A DNA stretch of 64,000 bases from Candidatus Neomarinimicrobiota bacterium. Its GTDB lineage: Bacteria > Fidelibacterota > Marinisomatia > Marinisomatales > TCS55. The stretch spans positions 50,136 to 114,135 of the forward strand of contig JABIDL010000037.1 in the NCBI GenBank assembly GCA_018651745.1, written 5' to 3'. This document shows, one piece after another, positions 17,894 through 26,477 of this stretch. Both the position numbers and the translations under genes were made by a program. Under the pieces are notes generated by a model. It did no database searches and was not told where the DNA came from. It worked only from the letters and a program-made list of their open reading frames with translations. Each line of letters begins with the position of its first letter. Position 1 is the first letter of the stretch.

Positions 17894-18256
17894 GGGGGCG
17901 ACCGGTTTCGACGGGACAGGAGTTCTTTAGAACGGCATGCAGAGGTCCCAGGGTCCTCTTAAATCAACCTGGAAATACCATAAATGCCGATTACGGCTAC
18001 ATGGCAGCAGCTTAAGTAATTAAGCAATAAAGTTGCCCGTCCTGAGTCAGTTCCGCCTGTGGGCAGGCTCAAGGGCGTCGATTACACGGGCTGGGTATGT
18101 TGAGCGCCTGATCCGACATACTGAGAATTCTTCAGGCTTCGGTTGAAATGCGTGGGTCCCTGGATCGCATTTCAGCAACACTTAACCAGGCGACTAAGCA
18201 TGTAGAAGATCTTTTGAAACTTGTTTCGGACGGGAGTTCGAATCTCCCCGCCTCCA
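17894..18256 (+). ncRNA. ssrA: tmRNA (SsrA)
   Basis: Transfer-messenger RNA that rescues stalled ribosomes and tags the nascent peptide for degradation. The 5' end GGGGGCGACCGGTTTCGACG and the 3' end with a tRNA-like T-arm (GGGAGTTCGAATCTCCC) and CGCCTCC are diagnostic. GGGGGCG pairs with CGCCTCC to form the acceptor stem. The CCA is not encoded (discriminator A at 18256). The likely tag frame runs from 17971 to the TAA at 18013-18015 and reads GNTINADYGYMAAA; the resume codon is inferred. Several pseudoknot-like inverted repeats follow, for example GCCTG/CAGGC at 18055-18068. SmpB is not in this window. Confidence 0.95.
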
Positions 18257-18264
18257 CTTCATTC

Positions 18265-18310
18265 AAGCGAACATGTTCGCTTTCATTCCGTTCCGGCGGG
18301 CAAGCCCGCC
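18265..18310. repeat. Two palindromes just after the tmRNA 3' end
   Basis: aagcgaacatgttcgctt (18265-18282) is a perfect 18-base palindrome. Twelve bases on, ggcggg-caag-cccgcc (18295-18310) forms a second hairpin. Neither is followed by a clear T-run, so these are either an unusual ssrA terminator or dispersed palindromic repeats left by insertion at the tmRNA end. Confidence 0.6.
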
Positions 18311-18327
18311 TCCCGTAGGCTAATTAG

Positions 18328-18549
18328 ATGAAAATTAGTTTGGTTATATTGAGAAGTAGATTGATCCCGAAACGATATATTGGTATTACCAATAACTTAA
18401 CCACCCGTTTAAAAAAGCATCGTACTCCAAATTCAAGAGTGTATCGAATGCTTGGGGATTTTGACTTAATTAATACTGAAAATCACCCGGATTATAATTC
18501 GGCGCGAAAAAGAGAACTTTTAAGTTTGGATTATTATGAATTGAATTAG
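18328..18549 (+). pseudogene. GIY-YIG nuclease-family ORF, probably decaying
   Basis: A 73-codon ORF whose core RYIGITNNLTTRLKKH and later NHPDYNSARKRE are typical of the short GIY-YIG (UPF0213/Slx1-like) proteins. The first half of the motif is damaged. In this frame the start reads LVILRS where family members have WYVYILRS, and the missing W-L-Y lies one frame over (tgg tta tat at about 18339-18347) before a stop, consistent with a small deletion. The C-terminus also ends early compared with the usual 80-95 residues. It sits 71 bases after the tmRNA. Short GIY-YIG ORFs are often found at the ends of RNA genes in FCB bacteria (general knowledge). Function is probably lost. Confidence 0.6.
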
Positions 18550-18587
18550 GGTTTCATTATTTTCTTTGAACAATCGGAGCATATTTT

Positions 18588-19547
18588 ATGAGAAAACTGT
18601 TTATGTTAAGTATTTTCATTTCATTCCTATTTGCAAGCGAGGGAGAAACTATCACTTTTACCAGCGCAAATCCTTTTGGGTTTAAGGATGTTATTTCTAC
18701 TCTAGATCAGCAAGAGCCTCAGGAAGTCTATGGTATTCTCAAAATGCCGAAACAAATGGAGAATTCAAAAATTCCTCTAATTATCGGAGTGGCAGGCAGT
18801 TTAGGATGGTCTGATCATCATTATAAATTTCTTCAGATGTACCGCGACATGGGAATAGCAACATTCGAAGTCAAAAGTTTTGCCAGCCGAGATATTGAAT
18901 CTACGGTGGGCTCACAGGTTGAGGTTACCATCGCAGCTATGATGCTTGATGTTTATCGTGCATTTGAAACATTGGCAAATGATCCACGAATTGATAAGGA
19001 TCGAGTAGCCATTACCGGATGGAGCCTTGGAGGTGGTGTTACTCTTTTTTCTGGATGGCTACCAGCAAAAAATGTAATGAATTCAACTTTAACGTTTGCA
19101 GCTCATTTGGCTTTTTATCCGCCGTGTTTTATTGTGCCGGAAAATTTAGATTTTACTGATGCGCCCATGCATATTCTTATTGGAGACCTAGATAACTGGA
19201 CTCCTGCCGCCGCCTGCGAAGAATTGATTCCTGAAATGTTGGCGAACGGTGCCAATATTGGCCTGACGGTATATAAAGATTCTCATCATTCGTTCGATAG
19301 TGCAAAAGAGCCGGTGGTGAATGAAGTGGGCTACAGTTTTACGGATTGTAGATTGAAAATGCAGGCAGATGGAGCTGTTGTTATGAATTTTCTAGATATT
19401 CCAATGACAAATCCTACACTCCAAAAAATTGGTCTGGCATTCTGTGCCGAACGAGGACCTACTCACGGTGGAAATCCTGAAAGTCGGGAAGCTGCATTTA
19501 TTTTTGCAAAAGAATTTATGGGGGAACATCTCCTGAATAAAAAATAG
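18588..19547 (+). CDS. Exported dienelactone-hydrolase-like alpha/beta hydrolase
   Basis: A 319-residue alpha/beta hydrolase with a signal peptide (about residues 1-17, ending LFAS). The nucleophile elbow is GWSLGGG with Ser146. The acid is probably Asp200 or Asp202 (LIGDLDNWTP), and the base His233 or His234 (DSHHSFDS). This order and the segment NDPRIDKDRVAITGWS are typical of the dienelactone hydrolase family (DLH), which cleaves esters and lactones. The natural substrate cannot be read from the sequence. It is monocistronic, divergent from nothing close, and converges on marC. Confidence 0.85.
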   Translation: MRKLFMLSIFISFLFASEGETITFTSANPFGFKDVISTLDQQEPQEVYGILKMPKQMENSKIPLIIGVAGSLGWSDHHYKFLQMYRDMGIATFEVKSFASRDIESTVGSQVEVTIAAMMLDVYRAFETLANDPRIDKDRVAITGWSLGGGVTLFSGWLPAKNVMNSTLTFAAHLAFYPPCFIVPENLDFTDAPMHILIGDLDNWTPAAACEELIPEMLANGANIGLTVYKDSHHSFDSAKEPVVNEVGYSFTDCRLKMQADGAVVMNFLDIPMTNPTLQKIGLAFCAERGPTHGGNPESREAAFIFAKEFMGEHLLNKK

Positions 19548-19592
19548 CGATTACTTAACACCAGCAATCCCAATATAACCGCCTCTCTTATT

Positions 19593-20237
19593 TTATAATA
19601 TTTTACTTACGACGACAGTAATGCCATTAATAACAAATTGTACTGCGATGACCATCAAAATTAGTCCCATGATTCGCTGAATAATTCTCATGCCGGTTAC
19701 ACCAAACCGTTGAGTAATTTTTTCTCCTCCCAAAAAAATGAATAGAACGGTAGCCATTACAAGTATAATTGCAAAAATTAAAGTACCAAAATTATAGGGT
19801 GTTTGTGTTTGTCCGGACAACAGCATTGCGCCGGTTATGGCACCGGGACCTGTGATGAGCGGGATTCCTACCGGTGTATAGGCAATTTCACTTGCAGTGA
19901 TAGATTCTTTTTGTTCCTGCACAGTAGTTCTTGTTCTACCTACTTTAGCATCTAACATATGTAATCCGGTGCGAAAGAAAATGATGCCCCCCATAATTTG
20001 AAATGCTTCGATCGTGATTCCAAAAAAGGTGAAAATAACAGATCCGAATAACGCAAAAACAATCAAGGTAATGGAACCGGTCATTGCACCTTTTTTAGCA
20101 ATGGAAATTTTATCGGTGTGATTATATCCTTCTGTCATTGATAAAAAAATGGGTGTAATTCCCAAAGGATTGACAAGAGGAAATAACGTTGACAAACAAA
20201 GTAGGAAAAATTCGAGTTCAGTATTAAATAAATTCAT
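19593..20237 (-). CDS. MarC-family inner-membrane protein
   Basis: A 214-residue MarC/UPF0056 integral membrane protein with about six hydrophobic helices. The family signatures are visible: FPLVNPLGITPIFLSMT near the N-terminus, and TPVGIPLITGPGAITGAMLL in the middle. MarC proteins were once linked to multiple antibiotic resistance and are also called NAAT transporters, but their substrate is uncertain. It is 3 bases downstream of argS on the same strand and probably co-transcribed with the argS operon. Confidence 0.9.
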   Translation of the reverse strand: MNLFNTELEFFLLCLSTLFPLVNPLGITPIFLSMTEGYNHTDKISIAKKGAMTGSITLIVFALFGSVIFTFFGITIEAFQIMGGIIFFRTGLHMLDAKVGRTRTTVQEQKESITASEIAYTPVGIPLITGPGAITGAMLLSGQTQTPYNFGTLIFAIILVMATVLFIFLGGEKITQRFGVTGMRIIQRIMGLILMVIAVQFVINGITVVVSKIL

Positions 20238-20240
20238 CGG

Positions 20241-21869
20241 TTACATTCGTTCCGGAGTTGATACCCCAAGAATTTGCATCCCAGCCGCTAAGATAATTTT
20301 TACGGATTCTATAAGTCCTAACCGGGCTTCAGATAGATTTTTATCATCTGTAATCACTCGACATTCTGCATAAAATTTATGAAAACATCCTGCGAGTTCC
20401 TGAAGGTAATTAACAACAATTTGGGGTTCGAGTGTTTCGTAAGCAGACTGCATGATATGTCGATATTGATCCAGTTTTCGAATTAATTCCTTTTCTCCGC
20501 CTATGGTTAGCAAGCTGAAATCAGCATCACGTTTGGTCGTGATTTCTTCAGCATTTCCTCTTTTAATGATATTACAAATCCTAGCGTGGGCGTATTGCAA
20601 ATAAAAAACTGGATTTTTTTCAGATTGATCTTGCGCAAGATCCAAATCAAAATTCAGATGAGAATTCATTCCGCGCATTATAAAAAAATACCGTACAACG
20701 TCAGATCCATACGAATTGGTTAACTCCTCCAACGTTACAAAATCACCTTTCCGTGTGGACATTTTAACTATCTCGTCATTTTTTAATAGGGTAACAAATT
20801 GATGAATAAGAATTTTAATAAGAGAAATATCATACCCAAGCGCTTCAACCGCTGAAAGCACATCTGGATATGTGTCCATGTGGTCTGAACCAAAAATATC
20901 CACAAGTAAATCAAATTTGCGGTCGAGTTTGTTGCAATGATAAGCAATATCGGGAAGGCGATACGTTGGCTCACCACTGCTTTTGATTAGAACTCGATCT
21001 TGATCTTTTCCAAACGATGTTGTTTTCAACCAAGTGGCATCATCTTTTTCATACACGAGATTTTTATCCCGCAATGCTTCAACTGTTTTTTTAATTGCAC
21101 CTGAATCATAAAATGATTTTTCATTTGAGAAAATATCGTGACTTATTCCAATAGATTTCAAAGATGATTTTATATCTTTAAAAATATACTTTTCAGGTAC
21201 AACTCGAAATTCCGAAGAATTTTTCTCTAAATTATTTCCATGATCATCAATAATTAATTGAGCAATTTCTTTAATATAAGATCCTTGATAGCCATCTTCC
21301 GGGAAGACAAATGGTTGATCTAAAAGTTCGAAATATCGCGCTTGTACGGACTCTGATAAAATCCTCATTTGACGCCCTGCATCGTTAAAATAATATTCTC
21401 TTGTTACATCGTATCCGTGCCATTCAAGAATATTTGATATAGTATCACCGAGGACTGCTTGCCGACCGTGCCCCACTGTTAGCGGACCGGTTGGGTTTGC
21501 ACTTACAAATTCTACATTAGCTCTTTTCTTTTTTTCAGAATGATTTTTTCCATAAGCAGAACCCTGCGTTATAATAGATTGAAGAACGGATTGCGAGTAA
21601 GATTCACTCTGAAAAAAATTGATAAATCCCGGTGGCGTCACCGTAACAGACGAAACCATTTCCGGATCCATAGAAAGCGCTGTCTTTATTTCTTCTGCAA
21701 ATTCTATCGGTGGTTTATTAACCTGTTTTGCAAAACTCATTGCAATTGAGGTCGAATAATCGCCAAGTGCGGGATCTTTGGTTGGAAGAAGGGGAATATC
21801 GTCACTTTTCAACCCAAAGGTTTCGAGCGCGTCCTTTAGGTTATGTAATAGATATGTTCTCAGGTTCAT
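20241..21869 (-). CDS. argS: Arginyl-tRNA synthetase
   Basis: A 542-residue class I aminoacyl-tRNA synthetase charging tRNA-Arg. The N-terminal additional domain (about residues 1-90) and the HIGH-type motif VGHGRQ (His134), preceded by SANPTGPLT, are ArgS-specific. The KMSK-type motif is KMSTRKGDFV. The C-terminal DALR anticodon-binding domain ends the protein. The start overlaps the end of rsfS by 29 bases in another frame, pointing to translational coupling. The downstream gene is marC. Confidence 0.97.
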   Translation of the reverse strand: MNLRTYLLHNLKDALETFGLKSDDIPLLPTKDPALGDYSTSIAMSFAKQVNKPPIEFAEEIKTALSMDPEMVSSVTVTPPGFINFFQSESYSQSVLQSIITQGSAYGKNHSEKKKRANVEFVSANPTGPLTVGHGRQAVLGDTISNILEWHGYDVTREYYFNDAGRQMRILSESVQARYFELLDQPFVFPEDGYQGSYIKEIAQLIIDDHGNNLEKNSSEFRVVPEKYIFKDIKSSLKSIGISHDIFSNEKSFYDSGAIKKTVEALRDKNLVYEKDDATWLKTTSFGKDQDRVLIKSSGEPTYRLPDIAYHCNKLDRKFDLLVDIFGSDHMDTYPDVLSAVEALGYDISLIKILIHQFVTLLKNDEIVKMSTRKGDFVTLEELTNSYGSDVVRYFFIMRGMNSHLNFDLDLAQDQSEKNPVFYLQYAHARICNIIKRGNAEEITTKRDADFSLLTIGGEKELIRKLDQYRHIMQSAYETLEPQIVVNYLQELAGCFHKFYAECRVITDDKNLSEARLGLIESVKIILAAGMQILGVSTPERM

Positions 21870-22227
21870 CCAAAAATTCCTTTAGTGGCGCATCGGCCCA
21901 CAGGCGCTCTAAATTGTAATAATCTCTTTCCGTGGTGGTGAAAACATGGGCTACTACATCAATATAATCCATGAGAATCCATCGAGAATGTTCATACCCT
22001 TCAACGCGCCAGGGCTTTGAAGCAGTTCCACGTTGGATTGCATTAGCAATGGCTTTTACTTGAACTTCTGAGTCGGCAGAACAGATGAGAAAAAAATCCG
22101 TAATGCTGGTTAAACCGCGCACATCAATAAGTTTGATATTAGAAGCCTTTTTACTAAGGGCTAACGTGGCGATTGTTTCAGCGAGTTCGTCTGCTTTTAT
22201 AGATATTGAGTCAGAGGTAGTTGGCAA
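21841..22227 (-). CDS. rsfS: Ribosome silencing factor RsfS
   Basis: A 128-residue RsfS/Iojap protein that binds ribosomal protein uL14 and blocks subunit joining when nutrients are low. The family signature ITDFFLICSADSEVQVKAIA is visible at residues about 46-65, followed by EGYEHSRWILMDYIDVVAHVF. The C-terminus overlaps argS by 29 bases. Upstream, 2 bases away, is a LytR_C-domain protein, an order seen in other FCB-type genomes. Confidence 0.95.
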   Translation of the reverse strand: MPTTSDSISIKADELAETIATLALSKKASNIKLIDVRGLTSITDFFLICSADSEVQVKAIANAIQRGTASKPWRVEGYEHSRWILMDYIDVVAHVFTTTERDYYNLERLWADAPLKEFLDEPENISIT

Positions 22228-22229
22228 GA

Positions 22230-22796
22230 TTAAAAGGCAGTGTCCGAATTATTCAGGAACGGTTCTAGAGATGAAAAATCTCCTCCAATGATCAGAGTGA
22301 TAGATACATCGGAACTTTCATCGGGTTGTATTTTGACCCTTGGATCATCCAACCCTAACCCGAGTGTTTCAACAACTTTTTTTAAATGGGATTGTTGCTC
22401 GTTTCTAAGAATAACTAGTGTTTCTGTGTAGTCAAAATGTTCAGCATTTTCAGATCTTACAACGTCAATTTTATTCTCTCTCAAATAGTCTGAAAGTTTA
22501 TTTGCTAATCCCGATTTCCCGCACCCGTTTAGCACTTCTATTTCAATATCCTGAACTGGAGGAACATAGATTTCGAGTGGTGTTTTTGGCTCTGGAAGAG
22601 CAGGGAAAGTAACATTTATTGAAACTCCATTTTGAGCTGTTCTCTGAGAAAATGAAAAAATGAATGCAATTAAGAATAATGAAAGAACAGCGATTGCAGA
22701 ATTGATAACCGCACCTTGCTTAGATTTTCCCTTAATCCTTTTTGATGGTTTTTTAGAGAAAAGTTTGGATTTTTTACGACGGGATCGAGGTGTCAC
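22230..22796 (-). CDS. LytR_C-domain membrane-anchored protein
   Basis: A 188-residue protein with a basic N-terminus (residues 1-27), one membrane helix (about 31-49) and a periplasmic LytR_C domain (about 82-180). The domain is recognisable from IEVLNGCGKSGLANKLSDYL and the following VVRSENAEHFDY. LytR_C domains often accompany LytR-CpsA-Psr wall ligases, but here the catalytic part is absent, so only a binding or scaffold role can be suggested. It sits between a small exported protein (4-base overlap) and rsfS. Confidence 0.82.
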   Translation of the reverse strand: MTPRSRRKKSKLFSKKPSKRIKGKSKQGAVINSAIAVLSLFLIAFIFSFSQRTAQNGVSINVTFPALPEPKTPLEIYVPPVQDIEIEVLNGCGKSGLANKLSDYLRENKIDVVRSENAEHFDYTETLVILRNEQQSHLKKVVETLGLGLDDPRVKIQPDESSDVSITLIIGGDFSSLEPFLNNSDTAF

Positions 22797-23266
22797 CAGA
22801 CTGGTCTGTGGAATGGATTGAGGATGTAGTTTGGTTTGTTCTGGTATGTTGGCATTCTTTCAATACTTAGATTGAACTGTAGGTTTTCAAAGGGTTGATA
22901 TCCAAGAGATGCTCGGTAAAATAAATTTTGCTGTAATGACTGATTTGGCAAAGAAGTCGGAGATCCGTTTGGCAATACAAATGCAATGTCTGTTTGTATC
23001 CAAGTTTTATCAGAAATCATGTAGGTCATCTGATTTGTATACGTATTCATATTCAACGGTTTTCCACCCATCGACATCAAAGACATTGAAAATCCGTGAT
23101 GCATAGAAAATCGTGAAGGATCTAATAAACTTGAATTGTTGGTTTGTCCTGCAACTTCGCGGTTGGGCATGACCGGTTTTGCTAGATCGTGTTTGTATTG
23201 CCCTACTCCAATGCTAAAACAAACCAGCATAGTGATAAAGACCTTTGAGATTGTGTGATTAATCAT
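22793..23266 (-). CDS. Small exported protein of unknown function
   Basis: A 157-residue protein with a signal peptide (about residues 1-22, MINHTISKVFITMLVCFSIG). I do not recognise a family. The mature part is rich in Met, Asn and Gln and has short alternating beta-like stretches (TWIQTDIAFVLP, LFYRASLGYQP, LQFNLSIERMP), as in small outer-membrane barrels or barrel fragments. It overlaps the LytR_C gene by 4 bases and may be the first gene of the rsfS-argS-marC operon. Confidence 0.65.
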   Translation of the reverse strand: MINHTISKVFITMLVCFSIGVGQYKHDLAKPVMPNREVAGQTNNSSLLDPSRFSMHHGFSMSLMSMGGKPLNMNTYTNQMTYMISDKTWIQTDIAFVLPNGSPTSLPNQSLQQNLFYRASLGYQPFENLQFNLSIERMPTYQNKPNYILNPFHRPVW

Positions 23267-23341
23267 GGGTAAAAGTACAACGATTTACAGATAAAAGTTC
23301 CAGTGATTTTCATTAAAAATAGATTCCAATATTTAAGATAT

Positions 23342-24415
23342 TTATTGAATGATTCCACCGCCAAGGCAAACATCATGATTATAAAAAACTACGGATTGAC
23401 CTGGAGTAACAGCGAAAATTGGTTGGTCGAAGGAAACGTTAGCAACACCATCTTTTATAGAATTAATTGTACATTTTTCATCTTGCTGGCGGTACCGAAC
23501 TTTCGCATAAATGGTTATCGGAATTTTTGGGGCACTTCCTGAAATCCAATGCAATTGATCTGCTGTTAATTGTTTTGAATAAAGTGAAGGGTGATCTCGT
23601 CCTTGTACCACAATCAATTCATTGGATTCTATTATTTTTTTGGCAACATACCACGGGGAATCATCTGTTCCGAATCCACCACCAATTCCCAGCCCTTTTC
23701 TCTGCCCGATTGTGTAAAAGAGTAGTCCATCGTGAGTACCGCAACTCTTTCCGTCAATGGTTCTGATATCCCCAGGGTTTTCCGGAAAATAATTTTTTAA
23801 GAATGAAATAAAATGCTTTTGTTCACCTATAAAGCAAATGCCGGTACTATCTTTTTTATCATGGGTGTGTAAATTATGTTTTTCAGCTAAAGCTCTTACA
23901 TTTTGTTTTGTCAATGATCCCAATGGAAAGGATGCCTTTGAAAGTTGTCTTTGGTTTAAGGCATAAAGGAAATAGCTTTGGTCTTTGTTTGTATCAAATC
24001 CTTTTAATAATTGATTTCCTTCATCCGATTTAGTTGAATTTGCATAATGTCCTGTCGCCATGAAATCAGCCCCCAATTCCATAGCGTATTCTAAAAAAGC
24101 TTTAAATTTAATTTCTCGATTGCAAAGTATATCCGGGTTGGGGGTGCGCCCTGCGTCGTATTCTTCTAAAAAGTAAGAAAATACATTTTCACGATATTCT
24201 TTTACGAAATTGACTGTATGGAGAGGAAGGTTTAACGCGTCTGAAACTCGAACTGCATCTTTATAATCCTGTTCAGTAGTGCAGTATTCTGCGTCCGGGT
24301 CATCCCAGTTTTTCATAAACAAGCATTCAACATCATAACCCCATTCCTTGAGTAAAAGTGCTGCCACAGAACTGTCAACCCCGCCACTAAGACCAACAAT
24401 GACTCGTTCAGACAT
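23342..24415 (-). CDS. mnmA: tRNA-specific 2-thiouridylase MnmA
   Basis: A 357-residue enzyme that 2-thiolates U34 of tRNA-Lys, -Glu and -Gln. The PP-loop SGGVDSS is at residues 10-16. The catalytic Cys98 (NPDILCNREIKF) and Cys194 (STGICFIGE) are both present, as is the MnmA C-terminal beta-barrel. The start codon overlaps the end of the cysteine desulfurase by 1 base, so the sulfur donor and acceptor enzymes are probably co-translated. One of its likely substrates, tRNA-Lys(UUU), is encoded at 15225. Confidence 0.96.
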   Translation of the reverse strand: MSERVIVGLSGGVDSSVAALLLKEWGYDVECLFMKNWDDPDAEYCTTEQDYKDAVRVSDALNLPLHTVNFVKEYRENVFSYFLEEYDAGRTPNPDILCNREIKFKAFLEYAMELGADFMATGHYANSTKSDEGNQLLKGFDTNKDQSYFLYALNQRQLSKASFPLGSLTKQNVRALAEKHNLHTHDKKDSTGICFIGEQKHFISFLKNYFPENPGDIRTIDGKSCGTHDGLLFYTIGQRKGLGIGGGFGTDDSPWYVAKKIIESNELIVVQGRDHPSLYSKQLTADQLHWISGSAPKIPITIYAKVRYRQQDEKCTINSIKDGVANVSFDQPIFAVTPGQSVVFYNHDVCLGGGIIQ

Positions 24416-25536
24416 TATTCGGAACCGTCTAAAATTTCTAAGATGGTTTGAATTAGGTCATTCACCTCTTTGGCAGTATTATCTTTTCCGAAGCTAATCC
24501 GGAGAGTATTCAGATTTAGACTTTCTTTTATACCCATGGCTTCCAAAACAGGAGATGGTTTAATATCGCCTGAACCGCAAGCAGATCCTGCTGAAACTTC
24601 CATGGATTTTCGATCTAAATAAACCATCATTTTATCACTTCTCATATTTGGGAAAGAGACACTAACAATGCCGGGAATATGATGATCTGGGTCCCCATTA
24701 AAAACTACATTTTTACAGGTTTCAGTTAATCCTGTTATTAATTGATTTTCAAGGGTTTTCAAATGGATAGCAGTCTTTTTTAGTGATTGTTGTGCAAGTT
24801 TTACCGCCAGCCCAAATCCTGCAATTCCTGCAACATTTTCCGTCCCGGCTCGCAGATTTCGCTCTTGCCCACCTCCAATCAGTAAAGGATGAAGATTGGA
24901 TCCTTGTTTGCAGAATAAGGCCCCAACACCTTTTGGACCATAACATTTATGAGAAGCTAAACTCATGAAATTTACTCCGAGAGTATTTACATCAATTGGA
25001 ATTTTCCCCAATGCTTGTACTGCATCCGTATGCAGGGGAATGTTTCTTTTTTTGGCAATAAGAGAAATGTCTTCTACCGGCTGCATTGTACCCATTTCAT
25101 TATTTCCAAGTATAATGGAAATCAACCCGGATTCATTTTGAATTGCAGAGCCAATGTCCTCCGAGCTAACCATTCCCATTGAATTTACAGGGATAGCAGA
25201 ATGGGTTATTCCAAATTTGGTCAGTTTGTTCAGGACATTTAATACGGCTGGATGTTCAACTTGGGTTGTGATTACGTGTTTTTTAACAAGTTGTATTACA
25301 CTCCAAAGAACCATATTGTTGGCTTCGGTTCCCCCTGCTGTAAAAATTATTTCATGAGATTTTGATCCGATAGCGTTTGCTATACCTGATCTTGCTTCTT
25401 CTATAGCTGCTCTTGCAGCGCGCCCGGACGAATGCACACTGGATGGATTCCCAATAGCATTATGAGTGATTTCCAGCATTTTATCTTGCACCTCAGGTCT
25501 GACTGGCGTCGTTGCAGAATGATCAAAATAGGGCAT
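24415..25536 (-). CDS. Cysteine desulfurase (IscS/NifS family)
   Basis: A 373-residue PLP enzyme that takes sulfur from cysteine for tRNA thiolation or Fe-S clusters. The PLP lysine is Lys197 in SHKCYGPKG, and the catalytic persulfide Cys is Cys320 in SAGSACGSGD. The short loop around Cys320 resembles the class I (NifS/IscS) type. Because it directly precedes mnmA with a 1-base overlap, the likely main job is delivering sulfur to MnmA. No isc or suf scaffold genes are nearby. Confidence 0.94.
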   Translation of the reverse strand: MPYFDHSATTPVRPEVQDKMLEITHNAIGNPSSVHSSGRAARAAIEEARSGIANAIGSKSHEIIFTAGGTEANNMVLWSVIQLVKKHVITTQVEHPAVLNVLNKLTKFGITHSAIPVNSMGMVSSEDIGSAIQNESGLISIILGNNEMGTMQPVEDISLIAKKRNIPLHTDAVQALGKIPIDVNTLGVNFMSLASHKCYGPKGVGALFCKQGSNLHPLLIGGGQERNLRAGTENVAGIAGFGLAVKLAQQSLKKTAIHLKTLENQLITGLTETCKNVVFNGDPDHHIPGIVSVSFPNMRSDKMMVYLDRKSMEVSAGSACGSGDIKPSPVLEAMGIKESLNLNTLRISFGKDNTAKEVNDLIQTILEILDGSE

Positions 25537-25582
25537 AGGAATGGTTATGAATTAAAACAGCTAACAGAGGATGGAGACAGTA

Positions 25583-26356
25583 CTAGATGTCGTTCCGAAT
25601 TTCTGCGTAACTAATAGTATTCTGAAGATTGGCATAAAATGGAGGTTTTCGATTTTCGAGCATATTAATTGTTACATCTTTATCATAATTGTAACGCACT
25701 ACATCCCAATGAACACCATCGTTTACAGTTAAAAACCCAACCGCTCCGCGTGAATCTTTATCAAAAGGTAATCCGGTAGCACCTTGGCAAAAGACAGTTA
25801 AATTTCCATCAGTTTCTTCCCGCGGAAGGTGTGAATGACCGTGGATCAATACAAAACGATCTAGCATCGGGTTTGCTTCCTGCTCTTTTTTTCGCCATTC
25901 TTTCAATTCGTCCATAACGGGAGGTTCATCGTCACGCTCAAACCAGGCATGGGTGAATTCAATTAAAGTAGATCCAATTATTTCTTTGTGTGAAATATCA
26001 AGAGATTTAATAAAATCCAAACCCCGTTTTCCAATTTGCTCAGCTGTCCATTTTTCATTCAAAACAATTTCTTTAGTAACGGGATCGTTGGGATCCATTC
26101 CTTCTAAAGTAGGATTTTCTTGTTCCCATAATCGATCCTCAATATATCGTTCATGGTTTCCACGAAGCTTAATAATATCATCTAATTGAAGAATGGTATC
26201 AAGTGTCTCGACTGGCGCAGGGCCTAAAGAAAAATAATCACCCATAAGCATGAGCTGATCGACGCCACCGCGATTTTCGACAATGGACAATGCTGTCTCT
26301 AATGACTCAAGATTTGAGTGAATATCGGTAAGGATTGCAAACGTTTTTATACTCAT
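25583..26356 (-). CDS. Calcineurin-like metallophosphoesterase
   Basis: A 257-residue phosphoesterase. The metal-binding motifs are in order: TDIHSN (D-x-H), MGDYFSLGP (GD), RGNHERY (GNH), a later THAWFERDD, and HGHSHLPRE (GHxH). The order and spacing fit the YfcE/MPP-like group of cytoplasmic phosphodiesterases. The substrate is not evident. It is 46 bases upstream of the cysteine desulfurase on the same strand and may share a transcript with it. Confidence 0.9.
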   Translation of the reverse strand: MSIKTFAILTDIHSNLESLETALSIVENRGGVDQLMLMGDYFSLGPAPVETLDTILQLDDIIKLRGNHERYIEDRLWEQENPTLEGMDPNDPVTKEIVLNEKWTAEQIGKRGLDFIKSLDISHKEIIGSTLIEFTHAWFERDDEPPVMDELKEWRKKEQEANPMLDRFVLIHGHSHLPREETDGNLTVFCQGATGLPFDKDSRGAVGFLTVNDGVHWDVVRYNYDKDVTINMLENRKPPFYANLQNTISYAEIRNDI

Positions 26357-26477
26357 AGGAATATAATTTACAGATATTAAAATGCAGTTTCCAACACTTT
26401 AACTATTGTGGATTTAATTAAGAAGTATTCTCACTTGCGGGATGGGAAAAATTCGAGTAAAATACTGGACAATAATC

